DNA from: JBBQLG01 sp964251665
Lineage (GTDB): Bacteria > Bacteroidota > Bacteroidia > Cytophagales > Spirosomataceae
Direction: 5' to 3'
DNA length: 64,000 nucleotides
Assembly: GCA_964251665.1 (NCBI GenBank)
Contig: CAXUKO010000016.1
Location: forward strand, 62,001 to 126,000
In this document: positions 1 through 9,045 of the stretch, piece by piece
How the letters are laid out: every line of letters starts with the position of its first letter
Numbering within the stretch: the first letter of the stretch is position 1
Notes under the pieces: model-generated
What the model saw: only the letters and a program-made list of their open reading frames with translations
What the model was told of the DNA's origin: nothing
Database searches by the model: none
Position numbers and translations under genes: made by a program

Positions 1-2
1 AA

Positions 3-1175
3 AAACAGGTTGTAAAAGCTGATTTCAACTACTATACGGAGCCTTCGCTTTGGGATACGTACCGCAACAAAGACGTGCTGTTGGGGCTGATTTCCCCGCA
101 AGTTACGCTGGACGTTATCAAGTCCATGAAAGATGTCGGGGATAAAAAAGGCTTTATTCCCACCTTTTTTCACGGTGATCATGGCGCATCATCTATTGCC
201 GGAGCTTACCTCCGGGGAATTGACCAGTTTGACGTAAAGGGTACATACGCAATCCTGCTGAAGAATGCCAACGTAGAGGGTGGTGCCCGTCCGCACATTG
301 CCGAGTACATCCAGAAAGGATACATATCGGAACCTGATATTCCGAATCCTAAAGTGGAAACTAAGGCCAGCGCGGGCGTATCCAAAACGCTGGAATACTC
401 GTACGACGACTATTCTGTAGCCCAAATAGCCAGGAGCTTGGGAGATACGGCCAATTATCGACTATTAATGGCCCGGTCGAAGAATTACAAAAATATGTTC
501 GACCCAGCGACCCGGTTCATGCGGGGCCGACTGGCAAACGGCGATTGGATTACCCCGTTTAACCCCCAGTTCCCCTACTACGAATACATGTATCGGGAAG
601 CCAATGCCTGGCAGGTTTCGTTCTATGCTCCGCATGATATGCCGGGCTTAATCGCTCTGTACGGCGGACCAAAAGGCTTTGAGTCTAAACTGGATTCGCT
701 GTTTACGGTGCCCTGGAATCCTACCTACATTGCCCGGAACATAGAAACTATGGTTGGTCAGTATTGTCAGGGTAATCAGCCGGACCATGAAGCTCCGTTT
801 GCCTACCATTTTATCGGTAAACCGGAGAAATCACAAAAAGTGCTCGACAACATCTTGAATAATTTATACGGCATTGGCAATGATGGACTAGCCCTTAGCG
901 GGATGGACGATGCGGGTGAGATGTCGGCCTGGTACGTGTTCAGTGCCTTAGGGTTGTATCCGTTCTCGGCCACCGATGCGGAGTACATCGTAACGGTTCC
1001 TCTCTTCGATGAAGTATCCTGGAAAACCAGTAACGGGAAGGTGATCACGATCAAAAAACCTGGAAAAGGCCGGGCAATGACCGCAATAAACGTAGACGGA
1101 AAGCAGAACAAAGGCTATTTCGTGTCACACGACTTATTTAAGAAGGGTGGCACGATAGAGATCGCCACGCAGTAA
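3..1175 (+). CDS. GH92 family alpha-mannosidase, C-terminal part (5' cut by window edge)
   Basis: Secreted glycosidases of family GH92 are calcium-dependent exo-acting alpha-mannosidases that trim mannose from N-glycans and mannans. The open frame runs in from the left edge, so the true start lies outside the window; an internal GTG at 75 is not a credible start. Visible family features are SLWDTYR (near base 45), a long alpha/alpha-barrel region, and the signature NDGLALSGMDDAGEMSAW followed by YVFSALGLYPF near residues 290-315 of the visible part, with the paired acidic residues expected in the active site. The gene ends in TAA and is followed 49 bp later by a sugar dehydrogenase and then a GH2 enzyme on the same strand, which suggests a carbohydrate-processing group. 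Family assignment is confident; the precise linkage cleaved cannot be read from sequence. Confidence 0.9.
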   Translation, partial: KQVVKADFNYYTEPSLWDTYRNKDVLLGLISPQVTLDVIKSMKDVGDKKGFIPTFFHGDHGASSIAGAYLRGIDQFDVKGTYAILLKNANVEGGARPHIAEYIQKGYISEPDIPNPKVETKASAGVSKTLEYSYDDYSVAQIARSLGDTANYRLLMARSKNYKNMFDPATRFMRGRLANGDWITPFNPQFPYYEYMYREANAWQVSFYAPHDMPGLIALYGGPKGFESKLDSLFTVPWNPTYIARNIETMVGQYCQGNQPDHEAPFAYHFIGKPEKSQKVLDNILNNLYGIGNDGLALSGMDDAGEMSAWYVFSALGLYPFSATDAEYIVTVPLFDEVSWKTSNGKVITIKKPGKGRAMTAINVDGKQNKGYFVSHDLFKKGGTIEIATQ

Positions 1176-1224
1176 GTTCAGTCAAGAATTCTAGTTCATC
1201 CGATTTATTTACCCAGGAACGCTT

Positions 1225-2421
1225 ATGAAATCATTTTCGCTTATTGTGCTTGGTAGCTTAGTAACGGCCTCAATAACCCTGGGACAGGCCCCGGAACCAG
1301 TAGCCAGTGTTAAACTCGCCCTGCTCTCCGATCAGCTTTCGCACCCTACTGCTTTTGCCGTCCCACTTGGCGGAGCACCCAACCGGCTGTTCGTTTGCGA
1401 GCAGGAAGGCCGCATCCGTATTCTTGACAGTGGAAAGCTGCTGCCGCAGCCCTTCCTGGATATTTCCCAAGAGATAGTAAAGAAGCCAGGCTACGATGAG
1501 CGCGGTTTACTCGGGTTGGCGTTCCATCCCGCTTTCGCCAAAAATGGGAAATTTTACGTCTACTGCAGTACCCCGGTAACGGACAGAAAAGACGTCAATA
1601 ATGAAGAACAGATTAGGGAATACACCGTTGCTAAAAACGCGAACGTGGTCGATAAAGCTACTATGCGGGTGGTGCTGAAGATGGATGATCCTGACCCCAG
1701 TCATAACGGTGGTGACCTTAAATTCGGTCCCGACGGATACTTGTACGTTTCTATTGGCGACGGCGGGGGGCAGCACGACAAGCATGGTGAGATCGGTAAC
1801 GGGCAGGACCTTACCACACTAATGGGTAAAATTCTGCGCATCGACATTAATCAGCAACCCTATGGCGTACCGAAAGACAACCCCTTCGTCGGTAAAGACG
1901 ATGTAAATGGGAAACCCGCTCGGAGCGAGATTTACGCCTATGGGTTTCGCAATCCGTGGCGGATTAGTTTCGACAGGGAAACGGGTAAGCTCTTCACCGG
2001 CGAAGTGGGACAGGACAAGTTTGAAGAAGTCAATATCGTTGAGAAAGGAGATAATTATGGCTGGCGCGTACGCGAAGGGCTACACACCCACAACGAAGCA
2101 GACCCCGATCCCAAAAACTGGGTTGATCCCATCAGTGAGTATCCACACACCGAGGGACTGAGTGTGACCGGTGGCTTTGTGTACCGGGGTAAGGCCATAC
2201 CAGCTCTGACGGGCAAGTATATTTTCGCCGACTGGACCGGCCCAATTTGGCAGCTCGCTGATACGGGTGCTAAAACGTGGATCCGTCAGAAACTACCAAT
2301 CTCGCGTGAGGTCGGCTACTGGCATATCTACAGCTTTGGCGAAGATAATGCGGGTGAACTTTACGTGCTGACGGTACTACTCGACAGCGGCAAAGGGGCG
2401 CTGTACAAAATGGTACCGTAG
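1225..2421 (+). CDS. PQQ-dependent sugar (glucose/sorbosone-type) dehydrogenase, secreted
   Basis: This 398-residue protein has a clear signal peptide ending near residue 20 (GSLVTASITLGQA) and the six-bladed beta-propeller motifs of soluble PQQ glucose/sorbosone dehydrogenases: ERGLLGLAFHPAF, then SHNGGDLKFGPDGYLYVSIGD, LMGKILRIDI, YGFRNPWRISFD and GDNYGWRVREG. In this family the His in SHNGG and the conserved Arg of GFRNPWR lie in the active site. Such enzymes oxidise free sugars in the periplasm and pass electrons to a carrier; many Bacteroidota homologues have no tested substrate. Start ATG at 1225 fits the signal peptide. The gene follows the GH92 gene by 49 bp and precedes a GH2 gene, so oxidation of released sugars is plausible but inferred. 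Confidence 0.88.
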   Translation: MKSFSLIVLGSLVTASITLGQAPEPVASVKLALLSDQLSHPTAFAVPLGGAPNRLFVCEQEGRIRILDSGKLLPQPFLDISQEIVKKPGYDERGLLGLAFHPAFAKNGKFYVYCSTPVTDRKDVNNEEQIREYTVAKNANVVDKATMRVVLKMDDPDPSHNGGDLKFGPDGYLYVSIGDGGGQHDKHGEIGNGQDLTTLMGKILRIDINQQPYGVPKDNPFVGKDDVNGKPARSEIYAYGFRNPWRISFDRETGKLFTGEVGQDKFEEVNIVEKGDNYGWRVREGLHTHNEADPDPKNWVDPISEYPHTEGLSVTGGFVYRGKAIPALTGKYIFADWTGPIWQLADTGAKTWIRQKLPISREVGYWHIYSFGEDNAGELYVLTVLLDSGKGALYKMVP

Positions 2422-2592
2422 CTTGTTTGAACAGACATAACAGAAGCCAAGTCTAACTACGTTTCAGTACCTTTTGCTAAGGTAGACTCTCTTTTTTCCA
2501 ATAGTCACCGTGTCCGTATCATTACTAAGCGGGCGGCTTCGGTCGACACTTTAGTCCTAGCCTTTTACCCAATTCCCGAACGCTTACCCATC

Positions 2593-5403
2593 ATGAACCT
2601 TAATCTATCTTGGCTACGTATCGCAGCCTCTCTGCTCTTAGTGAGTGTAGCCATGCTAAGTTTTGCCCAGCAAACCCAAAAAATTTATCTGTCCGGTACA
2701 GACAAAGACCATACGGTTCAATGGGATTTTATTTGCAATAAAGGCATGAACAGTGGCAAATGGACCAAAATTGCGGTACCCTCGAACTGGGAGCTACAAG
2801 GATTTGGGAAGTACAGCTATGGGGTTCAGAACCGACAGGATAGCACTAAAGCCGACGAAACGGGCCAGTATAAACACCCCTTCGATGTGCCAACAGCCTG
2901 GAAAACCAAGCGAGTGTTCATCGTTTTTGGTGGGGCAATGACCGACACGGAGGTAAAAATTAACGGTAAACTGGCGGGGGATACACACCAGGGTGGATTT
3001 TGCCAGTTTCAATATGAGATAACCCCGTTCATCAAGGCAGGCCGCAACCTGCTCGAAGTAACTGTCCATAAAGAGTCGGCCAACCGGTCAGTCGACGTTG
3101 CCGAACGACATGGCGATTTTTGGGCATTCGGTGGTATTTATCGCCCGGTATATTTAGAAGTTGTGCCGCAGCAATTTATTCAGCGCATGGCCATTGATGC
3201 TAAAGCCGACGGTCACTTTTCAGTGGATGCATTTACATCCAAGACAACGGCCGGTCAAACGCTACAAGCTCAGGTACAAACCCTGGCCGGGCAGAATGTA
3301 GGACCGGCTTTTTCAGTCAGGGTCAACGCCACCGAGCCGAAAACGACGCTGACGCAATCCTTTCAGAACGTAAGACTCTGGAATGCGGAGACCCCGAACT
3401 TATACCAAGTTGTCGTTTCCTTAATAAATGAGCGAGGTACTATTCATGCGCGTACACAGCGGTTTGGTTTCCGTACGTTGGAAGTTAGAAAAAGTGACGG
3501 TATTTATGTCAACGGTAAACGAGTCATGCTCCGGGGGGTAAACCGCCATACGTTCGTACCCGAAACAGGACGTACCACCAGCAAGGCCGTTAGTATCAAC
3601 GACGTGAAGCTTATGCATGAAATGAACATGAACGCGGTACGGATGTCGCACTATCCGCCCGATGTTCATTTCCTGGATGTCTGCGACTCGCTGGGGATGT
3701 ACGTGCTGGACGAACTAACTGGCTGGCAAAACAAATATGACACGCTGGCCGGACGAAAATTAGTGAACGAACTGGTTATTCGGGATGTAAATCACCCTTG
3801 CATTCTGTTCTGGGACAATGGCAATGAGGGGGGCTGGAACCGGGGATTGGATGGCGACTACGGGCTGTATGACCCCCAGAAACGGCCGGTTCTGCACCCC
3901 TGGGAACGCTTCAATGGGTTTGATACAAAGCACTATCTGAACTATGCTTATTTGGCTAATTCAGCCTTGTACGACAAAGATATATTGATGCCCACCGAAT
4001 TCATGCATGGCTTATTCGATGGGGGGCATGGTGCCGGGCTGGATGATTTTTGGAATCTGATGCTGAAACACCCACATTGTTCGGGGGGCTTTTTGTGGTC
4101 ATTTATGGACGAAGGCGTAGTTAGAACCGATAAGAATGGCGCTATTGATGTGTTTGGCAATTACGCACCCGACGGCATTGTAGGTCCCCACTACGAAAAA
4201 GAAGCCAGCTTTTATACCATCAAAGAAATATGGTCGCCGATCCGTATTACCAAAAGCAATATACCCCTAACGTTTGACGGCAAACTGGAAGTAGAAAATC
4301 ACTACTCCTTTACTGATTTGCGTCAGTGCAAATTTACCTGGCAGTTAATTTCGTTCCCTAAACCAACCGACAAAACGCTTCAACCAATAGTTAATCAGAC
4401 GGGTTTTCCACTACCCGTGGCGGTACCGGCGGGCGAAAAAGGCTACATACGCCTGAACCTGCCAGTGAACTGGAACGACAGCGAGGCACTTTACCTGACG
4501 GCTACCGACCCTAACGGCAGGGAGGTATTTACCTGGTCGTGGATAATTCCCCCATCCGAGGACGCACCAGCAAAGGTGCTGGTTTCCAGTACATTGTCAA
4601 CCGCAGTTGATGCCAAAGAAACAGAGACGTTGCTGACTGTAAAAACGGGCAGTCTAACCTACACCTTTGACAAGATGACCGGTTACTTAACGAACGTAAA
4701 TAGTGCGAAAGGCGATATGCCGCTATCAAATGGTCCCATGTTGGCTGGCGTTCAGTTAGCCTTAAAATCGTTTCGACATTTTGCCAGTCAGAGTGGGTAC
4801 GAAGTAGACGTGCGCTACGAAGGAGACGGCAGTTCCTTTAATGCACACTGGCTGTTTGCTCCCAACCAGCCCGCCGAGTTTACGTACCAATATTCGCAGC
4901 GGGGAGACGCTGATTTTATAGGTATTACCTTTAATTACCCCGAGGCCATAATCACTGGAGTGAAATGGTTGGGACGGGGTCCGTATAGGGTCTGGAAGAA
5001 CCGCCTGAAAGGCATGAAATACGGCGTCTGGCACAAAGACTACAACGATGCAGCCACGGGTGAAGATTTTGACTACCCCGAATTTAAGGGATACCATTCG
5101 GATGTTAAATGGGTTGTCATTGAAACTAAAACAGGCAATTTTACGGTGCAGGTGGCCGATGAAACGCTGTTTTTGCAACTATTACAGCCTCGAAAGCAAA
5201 AATCAGCCGCCAATGAAAACACGAGTCCGGCTTTTCCAGCAGCAACGTTTGGGTTTTTGAATAGTATCAGCCCAATTGGTACCAAATTTCAGACTGCAAA
5301 CCAAATGGGTCCGCAAAGCCAAAAAAATTCGATGTTGAATTATAAGCCCATCCAGGGAAAACTCAGGTTTGATTTTTCAGCTAAGGAGCCGCAGGGAAAT
5401 TAG
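2593..5403 (+). CDS. GH2 family beta-galactosidase-like glycoside hydrolase, secreted
   Basis: The 936-residue protein has a signal peptide (cleavage near residue 25), an N-terminal sugar-binding jelly roll (about 45-190), an immunoglobulin-like domain (about 195-295), and a TIM barrel from about residue 300 with MLRGVNRHTF, MNAVRMSHYPP and the acid/base Glu412 in DNGNEGG. The likely nucleophile is Glu469 in MPTEFMHG. The C-terminal part (about 620-920) resembles the small-chain domain of LacZ-type enzymes (WLGRGPYRVWKNR). It should cleave a terminal beta-galactoside or a related beta-glycoside outside the cytoplasm. Length is typical for bacterial secreted GH2 enzymes. It starts 171 bp after the dehydrogenase, so it may be separately transcribed. 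Specificity within GH2 is uncertain. Confidence 0.88.
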   Translation: MNLNLSWLRIAASLLLVSVAMLSFAQQTQKIYLSGTDKDHTVQWDFICNKGMNSGKWTKIAVPSNWELQGFGKYSYGVQNRQDSTKADETGQYKHPFDVPTAWKTKRVFIVFGGAMTDTEVKINGKLAGDTHQGGFCQFQYEITPFIKAGRNLLEVTVHKESANRSVDVAERHGDFWAFGGIYRPVYLEVVPQQFIQRMAIDAKADGHFSVDAFTSKTTAGQTLQAQVQTLAGQNVGPAFSVRVNATEPKTTLTQSFQNVRLWNAETPNLYQVVVSLINERGTIHARTQRFGFRTLEVRKSDGIYVNGKRVMLRGVNRHTFVPETGRTTSKAVSINDVKLMHEMNMNAVRMSHYPPDVHFLDVCDSLGMYVLDELTGWQNKYDTLAGRKLVNELVIRDVNHPCILFWDNGNEGGWNRGLDGDYGLYDPQKRPVLHPWERFNGFDTKHYLNYAYLANSALYDKDILMPTEFMHGLFDGGHGAGLDDFWNLMLKHPHCSGGFLWSFMDEGVVRTDKNGAIDVFGNYAPDGIVGPHYEKEASFYTIKEIWSPIRITKSNIPLTFDGKLEVENHYSFTDLRQCKFTWQLISFPKPTDKTLQPIVNQTGFPLPVAVPAGEKGYIRLNLPVNWNDSEALYLTATDPNGREVFTWSWIIPPSEDAPAKVLVSSTLSTAVDAKETETLLTVKTGSLTYTFDKMTGYLTNVNSAKGDMPLSNGPMLAGVQLALKSFRHFASQSGYEVDVRYEGDGSSFNAHWLFAPNQPAEFTYQYSQRGDADFIGITFNYPEAIITGVKWLGRGPYRVWKNRLKGMKYGVWHKDYNDAATGEDFDYPEFKGYHSDVKWVVIETKTGNFTVQVADETLFLQLLQPRKQKSAANENTSPAFPAATFGFLNSISPIGTKFQTANQMGPQSQKNSMLNYKPIQGKLRFDFSAKEPQGN

Positions 5404-5539
5404 TGATTATTTGGGCTGGCCGATCCGACCACCAATCCCAACCAGTAGTTATTCTAAACTTGACCCATAACTGGATATTGCTTAGTTAGGCCAATGACAT
5501 AAATTTAACTCTCACCCCTTCATTCAGTAGCCTGTAGAG
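5404..5539. other. intergenic spacer
   Basis: AT-rich spacer between the GH2 gene and the next, broken gene. I see no strong hairpin or clear promoter here. Confidence 0.4.
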
Positions 5540-6136
5540 ATGACCCATAAACAAGTCCAGCGGCTGGAAAACAAAATTGCTGACATCAAACGTAGTCTGG
5601 CAACTGAAAATAGAAAGTTCGGCGGCTACAACGATTCTGGGAGGATGCGTTATCTACCCACTGGGTATTACCTCCAATTGGAGAATTATCGGGGCAGACT
5701 GAACTATACCCGGTAGTTTGTCAAAGCCTTTGCCGATGATATAGGATTTCCAGTTTTTCTTTTTGAGTGAACGGCTCTTTTGTTTAAGAGCGGCAAACTG
5801 AATGAGGCCCTTCAGAAAGCTTGGCAAACCTTTTATTCCCACACGGAGCTGATTGATCATTTTTTGGGTCGGCCTATTCAGCCTTCTCCTCATAGGAAGG
5901 GAGTAATTTACGCCCAGCGGAGCTTACTGGAGACCTTTCTTTATTCGAGCCAGCAAGCGAATCTGGCTGATTTTAGTAGCTGGCTGATGGGATTTATTTC
6001 AGGAGCACCATTTTTGGGTTGTCGGTCTTGTTTTCTATCAATTCAGGAACGGTTGACAACGGAAACTGATGTGGCAACCAGAGTCTCACTTATAGAGGAA
6101 GCGGATCAATTAGCAGACCAGTTTACCGCTAAGTGA
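5540..6136 (+). pseudogene. cytosolic hypothetical protein broken by two in-frame nonsense codons
   Basis: One frame runs from ATG at 5540 to the stop at 6136 and is interrupted only by TAG at 5714-5716 and TGA at 5768-5770. The three pieces join smoothly: MTHKQVQRLENKIADIKRSL, then RYLPTGYYLQLENYRGRLNYTR[stop]FVKAFADDIG, then GFPVFLFE[stop]TALLFKSGKL. Both stops sit where tryptophan is the natural residue, so each is explained by one G-to-A change in TGG. The restored product would be 198 residues, starting with a charged helix and then helix pairs reminiscent of TPR-like folds (FKSGKLNEALQKAWQTFYS). I do not know its function; the family seems to be a Bacteroidota hypothetical. No indel is needed to restore it. 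Confidence 0.75.
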
Positions 6137-6306
6137 ACAGCTTGACAGATTGACTGTAGTGCCATCGACGATTGGCTCACGAGGGGTAAAGCCTCATTTA
6201 ATATACATTACGTCTTAGTTTTCATAACCTTACTTATAAAAACATACAACTATTTTATTAGTTATACTACTATAAATGTTATTTAGCAAGACTAATAGGG
6301 GCTAAC

Positions 6307-7260
6307 ATGAGACCTACACTTTTTGTATTTACATACTTTCTCTACTCGTTGGCCTACAGCCAAGATTACAAAACACTGGTCAGTTCGGCCAATGACAACT
6401 ACACCAAAAAGGCATATGGCAAGTCGGTCGAGCTGTATCAACGGGCCTTTAAATTAGCCCCGAGTAATCGTTCCGATCTATACAATGGAGCCTGTTCGGC
6501 GGCTATGGCTAAGAATACAGACTTAGCGTTAAAGTGGTTAAATCTTGCCTTCGATCAGGGCTACCTCAGTATTAGGCACATGAAAAGTGATAGTGATCTA
6601 ACTTCTTTACGTACCACAGAAGGATGGAAAGCCTTATCTTATAAAATGCAGAAGAAAGTAGACCAGATAGAAGCCAACTATGATAAACCCTTACAAAATA
6701 AGCTACTGACTATTTTTGACGAAGATCAAAAATATCGGATGCAGATTGGTGAGGTGGGTCAGAAGTACAGGTTTGAGTCGAAGGAAGCTAAGACTTTATG
6801 GAAAACGATTGAAGAAAAAGACAGTGCTAATCTGCTCCAGGTCAAAGCTATCTTAGATCAATATGGCTGGGTTGGTGAAGACAAGGTAGGTCCACAAGCT
6901 AACTCAACCCTGTTTTTAGTAATCCAACACGCTGACCTGCCAACACAACAGAGGTACCTACCTATGATGCGAGAAGCGGTAAAGGGTAAAAAAGCCCAAC
7001 CGAGTGCCTTGGCTCTCTTAGAAGATCGGGTAGCATTGGGTGAGAAAAGGCATCAGACCTATGGTAATCAAATTGGCGAGGACAGCATGGGAAAAGCTTA
7101 TGTAGTGCCTTTGACCGATCCTGATAACGTTGATAAAAGAAGGGCTGAGGTCGGTCTGAGCGCATTAGCCGATTATGTCAAACGATGGGGCATCACCTGG
7201 GATGCCAATGAGTACAAAAAGCAACTCCCTGAACTGGAAGAACGAGAGGGCATAAAATGA
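6307..7260 (+). CDS. DUF6624-type secreted protein with N-terminal TPR
   Basis: This 317-residue protein has a signal peptide (FTYFLYSLAYSQ, cleavage near residue 18), a single TPR-like helical pair (about 20-75, with KSVELYQRAFKLAPSN), a coiled region, and a C-terminal domain (about 180-300) with GWVGEDKVGPQANSTLFLVI, QHADLPTQQRYL, LLEDRVALGEKRHQTYGNQ and DPDNVDKRRAEVGL. These motifs match the DUF6624 group as I know it. The function of that domain is not established; an exported helical protein is all that can be said. The upstream 170 bp is very AT-rich and could hold the promoter. It stands alone, with a MITE 69 bp downstream. Confidence 0.7.
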   Translation: MRPTLFVFTYFLYSLAYSQDYKTLVSSANDNYTKKAYGKSVELYQRAFKLAPSNRSDLYNGACSAAMAKNTDLALKWLNLAFDQGYLSIRHMKSDSDLTSLRTTEGWKALSYKMQKKVDQIEANYDKPLQNKLLTIFDEDQKYRMQIGEVGQKYRFESKEAKTLWKTIEEKDSANLLQVKAILDQYGWVGEDKVGPQANSTLFLVIQHADLPTQQRYLPMMREAVKGKKAQPSALALLEDRVALGEKRHQTYGNQIGEDSMGKAYVVPLTDPDNVDKRRAEVGLSALADYVKRWGITWDANEYKKQLPELEEREGIK

Positions 7261-7328
7261 TATTATTTAAATGTCAGCTACTGGCTTTTAATCATCAATA
7301 CCTAATTTATTTCTCTTTACATAAAATT

Positions 7329-7458
7329 AGTGGCTGTTGCAAAAGTCAGCACTGATCTAAATTACCCTACTCAAATTCCAATTTTGAAGTAAAATTGGGC
7401 CACGCAGGCTTCATATATTGAATCAGCGAAACGTTTTTAGACTTTTGCAACAGCCACT
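7329..7458. mobile_element. 130-bp MITE with 19-bp perfect terminal inverted repeats
   Basis: AGTGGCTGTTGCAAAAGTC at 7329-7347 is perfectly inverted at 7440-7458, enclosing about 90 bp without a coding frame. The same end sequence occurs at 10259 beside a transposase N-terminus and at 23813 as a solo end, so this is probably a non-autonomous derivative of that insertion sequence. It lies between two genes and does not break either. Confidence 0.8.
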
Positions 7459-7487
7459 GTGATTGTAAAACAAGAGAGAATCCAAAT

Positions 7488-8099
7488 ATGAAAGGGATTT
7501 TGTTTCTATTAGCAACCTGCACTGCATGTGTAAGACAACCCACCCCGCCTACTTCAAGTCTTCACAACGTTATAGGCGTACTCAATGACTCTACTTGGTT
7601 CGCAACAGGAAAGGCTCTTCGATTGGTCAAGCCAAATACAAAATCAAGTTCAGTGAAGCAGTTCAATTTGCAAATTATCACGGATATTGACTATCCTGGC
7701 AACGGGTCTGCTAACCGGTCGCCAATCATTACCGGTTGTAATGGAGATTGCGTTCCTACTCAACGGCTTCATATCTATAATATTCCACTTAGAAAAGGAA
7801 AGTACAAGCTGGGTAAGTTAGACAAACACCGTACTGTTGATCTTGAGCGTATTAACTACTGGCTTATGATTAATGGAAGTGGAGTAGCTAAGCATTACAA
7901 GTTTGAGGGACATAAACCTGATTGGCTACGCGTCACCCATTACGATCGTAAATCAAATATTATTGAAGGACGTTTTACGTTTAATCTCAACGAAGATACA
8001 ACTTTATACGGGAGATTAATAAATAGTATCTCACCAATCGCTCGCTTTCGTCAAGGGCTATTTCGTGTAGAATTGAACGATATAAAGCTGAAACAGTAA
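7488..8099 (+). CDS. hypothetical lipoprotein
   Basis: The 203-residue product begins with a short lipoprotein signal (MKGILFLLATCTAC, lipid-modified Cys likely residue 14). The mature part looks like a beta-rich periplasmic or surface domain, with a segment NGSANRSPIITGCNGDC that may carry a disulphide and FEGHKPDWLRVTHYDRKSNI. The tail IEGRFTFNLNED resembles strands seen in small Bacteroidota lipoproteins that test for added sugar or calcium binding, but I cannot name the family. It starts 30 bp after the MITE. Function unknown. Confidence 0.6.
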   Translation: MKGILFLLATCTACVRQPTPPTSSLHNVIGVLNDSTWFATGKALRLVKPNTKSSSVKQFNLQIITDIDYPGNGSANRSPIITGCNGDCVPTQRLHIYNIPLRKGKYKLGKLDKHRTVDLERINYWLMINGSGVAKHYKFEGHKPDWLRVTHYDRKSNIIEGRFTFNLNEDTTLYGRLINSISPIARFRQGLFRVELNDIKLKQ

Positions 8100-8146
8100 T
8101 GTCTTTGCTTAACACAATAACCACATCTAAAAGAGTAAACTAGGGG

Positions 8147-8177
8147 GTGATCAACATTTTGTTTAAATGTTGATCAC
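8147..8177. repeat. 13-bp perfect inverted repeat (possible terminator)
   Basis: GTGATCAACATTT (8147-8159) and AAATGTTGATCAC (8165-8177) form a perfect stem with a 5-nt loop, midway between the lipoprotein gene and the next gene. There is no T-run after it on the plus strand, so it could be a factor-dependent terminator, a processing site or an operator. Confidence 0.55.
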
Positions 8178-8201
8178 ATCCATTATCGTAAAACTTGACT
8201 C

Positions 8202-8831
8202 ATGAACGCTTTGAACAGATTACTTTTAACCAGCATTTTATTTTTTATATCCATCAATTTAGCACAAGCTCAAACGGAAACGAAATCCTGGGAAGTTCAT
8301 TTAAATTTAAGAGGAATTAACGGCCTACTTAACGGAGAGAACGGCTCTTTCTTGGTAAAAAAAAGAATAAGTGAGGACACCTACGCACGACTAGGTTTGC
8401 AAGGTTACAGGCTCACCCGAAAACAGACTGGCGTATTAGGTAATAATATATTGATCAAACAATTTGTGCTTCAGATAAGACCGGGTCTTGAAAGTAGAAC
8501 GGCAATAAACGGCAAATTTTACTTCCTATATGGAGCTGACCTAATTTACACGTATAGCGGTACAGACAGCATTCCGCCCGTTACAAATCAATATACAGAA
8601 AAGCAGCGTAACCACGATATAGGCTTAAGCCCTTTTGTCGGTATACACTACACCATTAATTCACATTTTGGCATTTTGGCCGAAGCTCATCTCGACGCTT
8701 TTGCCCAATTCATACGAAATGAGATTAATAATGATGCTGGTTCGTCCCAACCCAACCGAACCGAAACAAGAACAGATACGCTAATTGAGTTTCAGCCTTT
8801 TCAAAACATTACGGTATGTTTTACCTTCTAA
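8202..8831 (+). CDS. outer-membrane beta-barrel protein, small
   Basis: The 209-residue product has a signal peptide (cleavage after LAQAQ near residue 24). Alternating hydrophobic and polar residues follow in short strands separated by charged turns (DTYARLGLQGYRL, FVLQIRPGLESR, FYFLYGADLIYTY, FVGIHYTINSHFG, ILAEAHLDAF), and the chain ends in an aromatic residue (TVCFTF), the usual end signal for outer-membrane barrels. This fits an eight-stranded barrel of the kind common in Bacteroidota. The partner or ligand is unknown. It is convergent with the thioredoxin gene downstream and the two share a strong terminator at 8930. Confidence 0.65.
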   Translation: MNALNRLLLTSILFFISINLAQAQTETKSWEVHLNLRGINGLLNGENGSFLVKKRISEDTYARLGLQGYRLTRKQTGVLGNNILIKQFVLQIRPGLESRTAINGKFYFLYGADLIYTYSGTDSIPPVTNQYTEKQRNHDIGLSPFVGIHYTINSHFGILAEAHLDAFAQFIRNEINNDAGSSQPNRTETRTDTLIEFQPFQNITVCFTF

Positions 8832-8929
8832 ATATACCTTTGATTTGGCTAGGACACCTAAGAAACCTTGGGGTTTAGGGACAAAGTCCCGCGTTTATAA
8901 ACGCGTGGCAGACACCATATAACAAGGTG

Positions 8930-8975
8930 AAGTACAACGCCTGGCTACTGATCGAAGTAGCCAGGCGTTGTACTT
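8930..8975. terminator. bidirectional terminator with 20-bp perfect stem
   Basis: AAGTACAACGCCTGGCTACT (8930-8949) pairs perfectly with 8956-8975 around loop GATCGA, followed by TTT on the plus strand. It lies between convergent genes (barrel protein on plus, thioredoxin protein on minus), which is the expected place for a two-way terminator. A smaller palindrome, GCGTTTATAAACGC, sits just upstream at 8891-8904. Confidence 0.8.
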
Positions 8976-9045
8976 TTAAGAGATCCGTTTTATAACTAAT
9001 CATATATTTTAATAAAACAGATGACTATACACCAACATAGGATAA

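Noticed and set aside
7329..7458. CRISPR or riboswitch-like structure
   Set aside because: Only one inverted pair and no repeated spacers; the end sequence matches an insertion-sequence end elsewhere in the window.
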